The notes below the pieces were generated by a model. That model saw only the letters and a program-made list of their open reading frames with translations, searched no databases and had not been told where the DNA came from. Below are positions 63,658 through 64,000 of a stretch of DNA of 64,000 bases, piece after piece. Source of the stretch: Williamsia sterculiae (GTDB lineage Bacteria > Actinomycetota > Actinomycetes > Mycobacteriales > Mycobacteriaceae). Made by a program: the position numbers and the translations under genes. Location of the stretch: the NCBI RefSeq assembly GCF_900156495.1, contig NZ_FTNT01000011.1, positions 62,001 to 126,000 of the forward strand, given 5' to 3'. Each line of letters opens with the position of its first letter. The stretch's first letter is position 1.

Positions 63658-64000
63658 ATGAGTGAAAAAGTCTGGTTCATCACCGGCACGTCCCGCGGAT
63701 TCGGTCGCGAGTGGGCCATTGCCGCACTCGAGCGAGGCGACAAGGTGGCCGCCACCGCGCGTGACACCTCGACGCTCGACGATCTGGTCACGAAGTACGG
63801 TGATTCGTTGCTGCCGATCGAGTTGGACGTCACCGATCGTGACGCCGACTTCGCGGCCGTCACGAAGGCTCACGACACCTTCGGCCGCCTCGACATCGTC
63901 ATCAACAACGCCGGTTACGGCCTGTTCGGCTTCGTCGAGGAGGTCAGCGAGTCCGAGGCTCGAGCCCAGCTGGAGACCAACGTCTTCGGCGCGTTGTGGA
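63658..64000 (+). CDS. SDR-family oxidoreductase, C-terminus beyond the window
   Basis: The first 114 residues of a classical SDR: the cofactor loop TGTSRGFG at residues 9-16, then LDVTDRDADFA and the NNAGYG motif near residue 96. The catalytic Ser-Tyr-Lys part is outside the window. The sequence resembles the oxidoreductase group that carries TGTSRGFGREW, often involved in detoxification. The ATG at 63658 follows GAGGGAGAGG. The gene is divergent from the phospholipase gene. Confidence 0.85.
   Translation, partial: MSEKVWFITGTSRGFGREWAIAALERGDKVAATARDTSTLDDLVTKYGDSLLPIELDVTDRDADFAAVTKAHDTFGRLDIVINNAGYGLFGFVEEVSESEARAQLETNVFGALW

Overview
The window is one contiguous piece of a high-GC actinobacterial chromosome. 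Its gene content (mycolata-type SecA2, GarA/OdhI, FtsR, UfaA1-type methyltransferase, many GTG starts and leaderless-looking promoters) and its gene order place it in the Mycobacteriales. A Gordonia- or Williamsia-like genus is my best guess, but the genus is inference. From about 27.2 to 61.9 kb the order ndh, ureDGFCBA, hotdog thioesterase, blaI/blaR, gnd, guaB1, two CNNM/CBS membrane proteins, glcB, an Rv1836c-like protein, gcvP, resR, bifunctional nuclease, ftsR, garA, gcvH, pgsA2, secA2 mirrors M. tuberculosis Rv1854c to Rv1821 in reverse. Interruptions are a DUF6986 aldolase, an epimerase, an MFS/ArsR/AraC/VOC cluster and an uncharacterised gene before glcB. No insertion sequence, prophage, CRISPR array, tRNA or rRNA gene was seen.

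Layout: 0-8.9 kb is accessory metabolism (3'-truncated zwf, GNAT, SDR, VOC, NUDIX, DUF1697, a formamidase operon with an LLM flavoprotein, a lipase-like hydrolase, an SRPBCC protein). 9-21 kb holds htpG, a PIG-L deacetylase and a recC-recB-recD operon with a thioesterase in front. 21-26.6 kb holds an Rv0449c-Rv0448c-ufaA1-like fatty-acid modification operon, a GNAT, a DMT exporter and a CGNR regulator. 27-35 kb holds ndh and the urease operon. 35-48 kb holds BlaI/BlaR, the oxidative pentose phosphate enzyme Gnd, GMP reductase GuaB1, membrane proteins and malate synthase G. 48-63 kb holds the glycine cleavage gene gcvP behind a tandem glycine riboswitch, an efflux cluster, the ResR/FtsR/GarA regulators, gcvH, secA2 and ppk2, then a secreted phospholipase A2 and a partial SDR at the edge.

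The most interesting signals are non-coding. (1) Between blaI and the Rv1847-like thioesterase lies an apparent iron-regulated sRNA: a TTGACA-N17-TATGTT promoter whose spacer and -10 are covered by a DtxR/IdeR-type box, then about 60 nt and an 11-bp terminator hairpin. This is the position and orientation of the mycobacterial iron-sparing sRNA MrsI (ncRv11846). (2) A perfect SigK-type promoter (CCATCC-N16-CCGAAT) precedes the Rv0449c-like operon although no sigK lies beside it. (3) Three tandem 17-bp repeats sit just upstream of the leaderless guaB1 promoter. (4) Several perfect palindromes lie upstream of the formamidase operon, a hydrolase, ndh and glcB. Together the window combines central carbon and redox metabolism, nitrogen scavenging (formamidase, urease) and iron, glycine and cell-division regulation.
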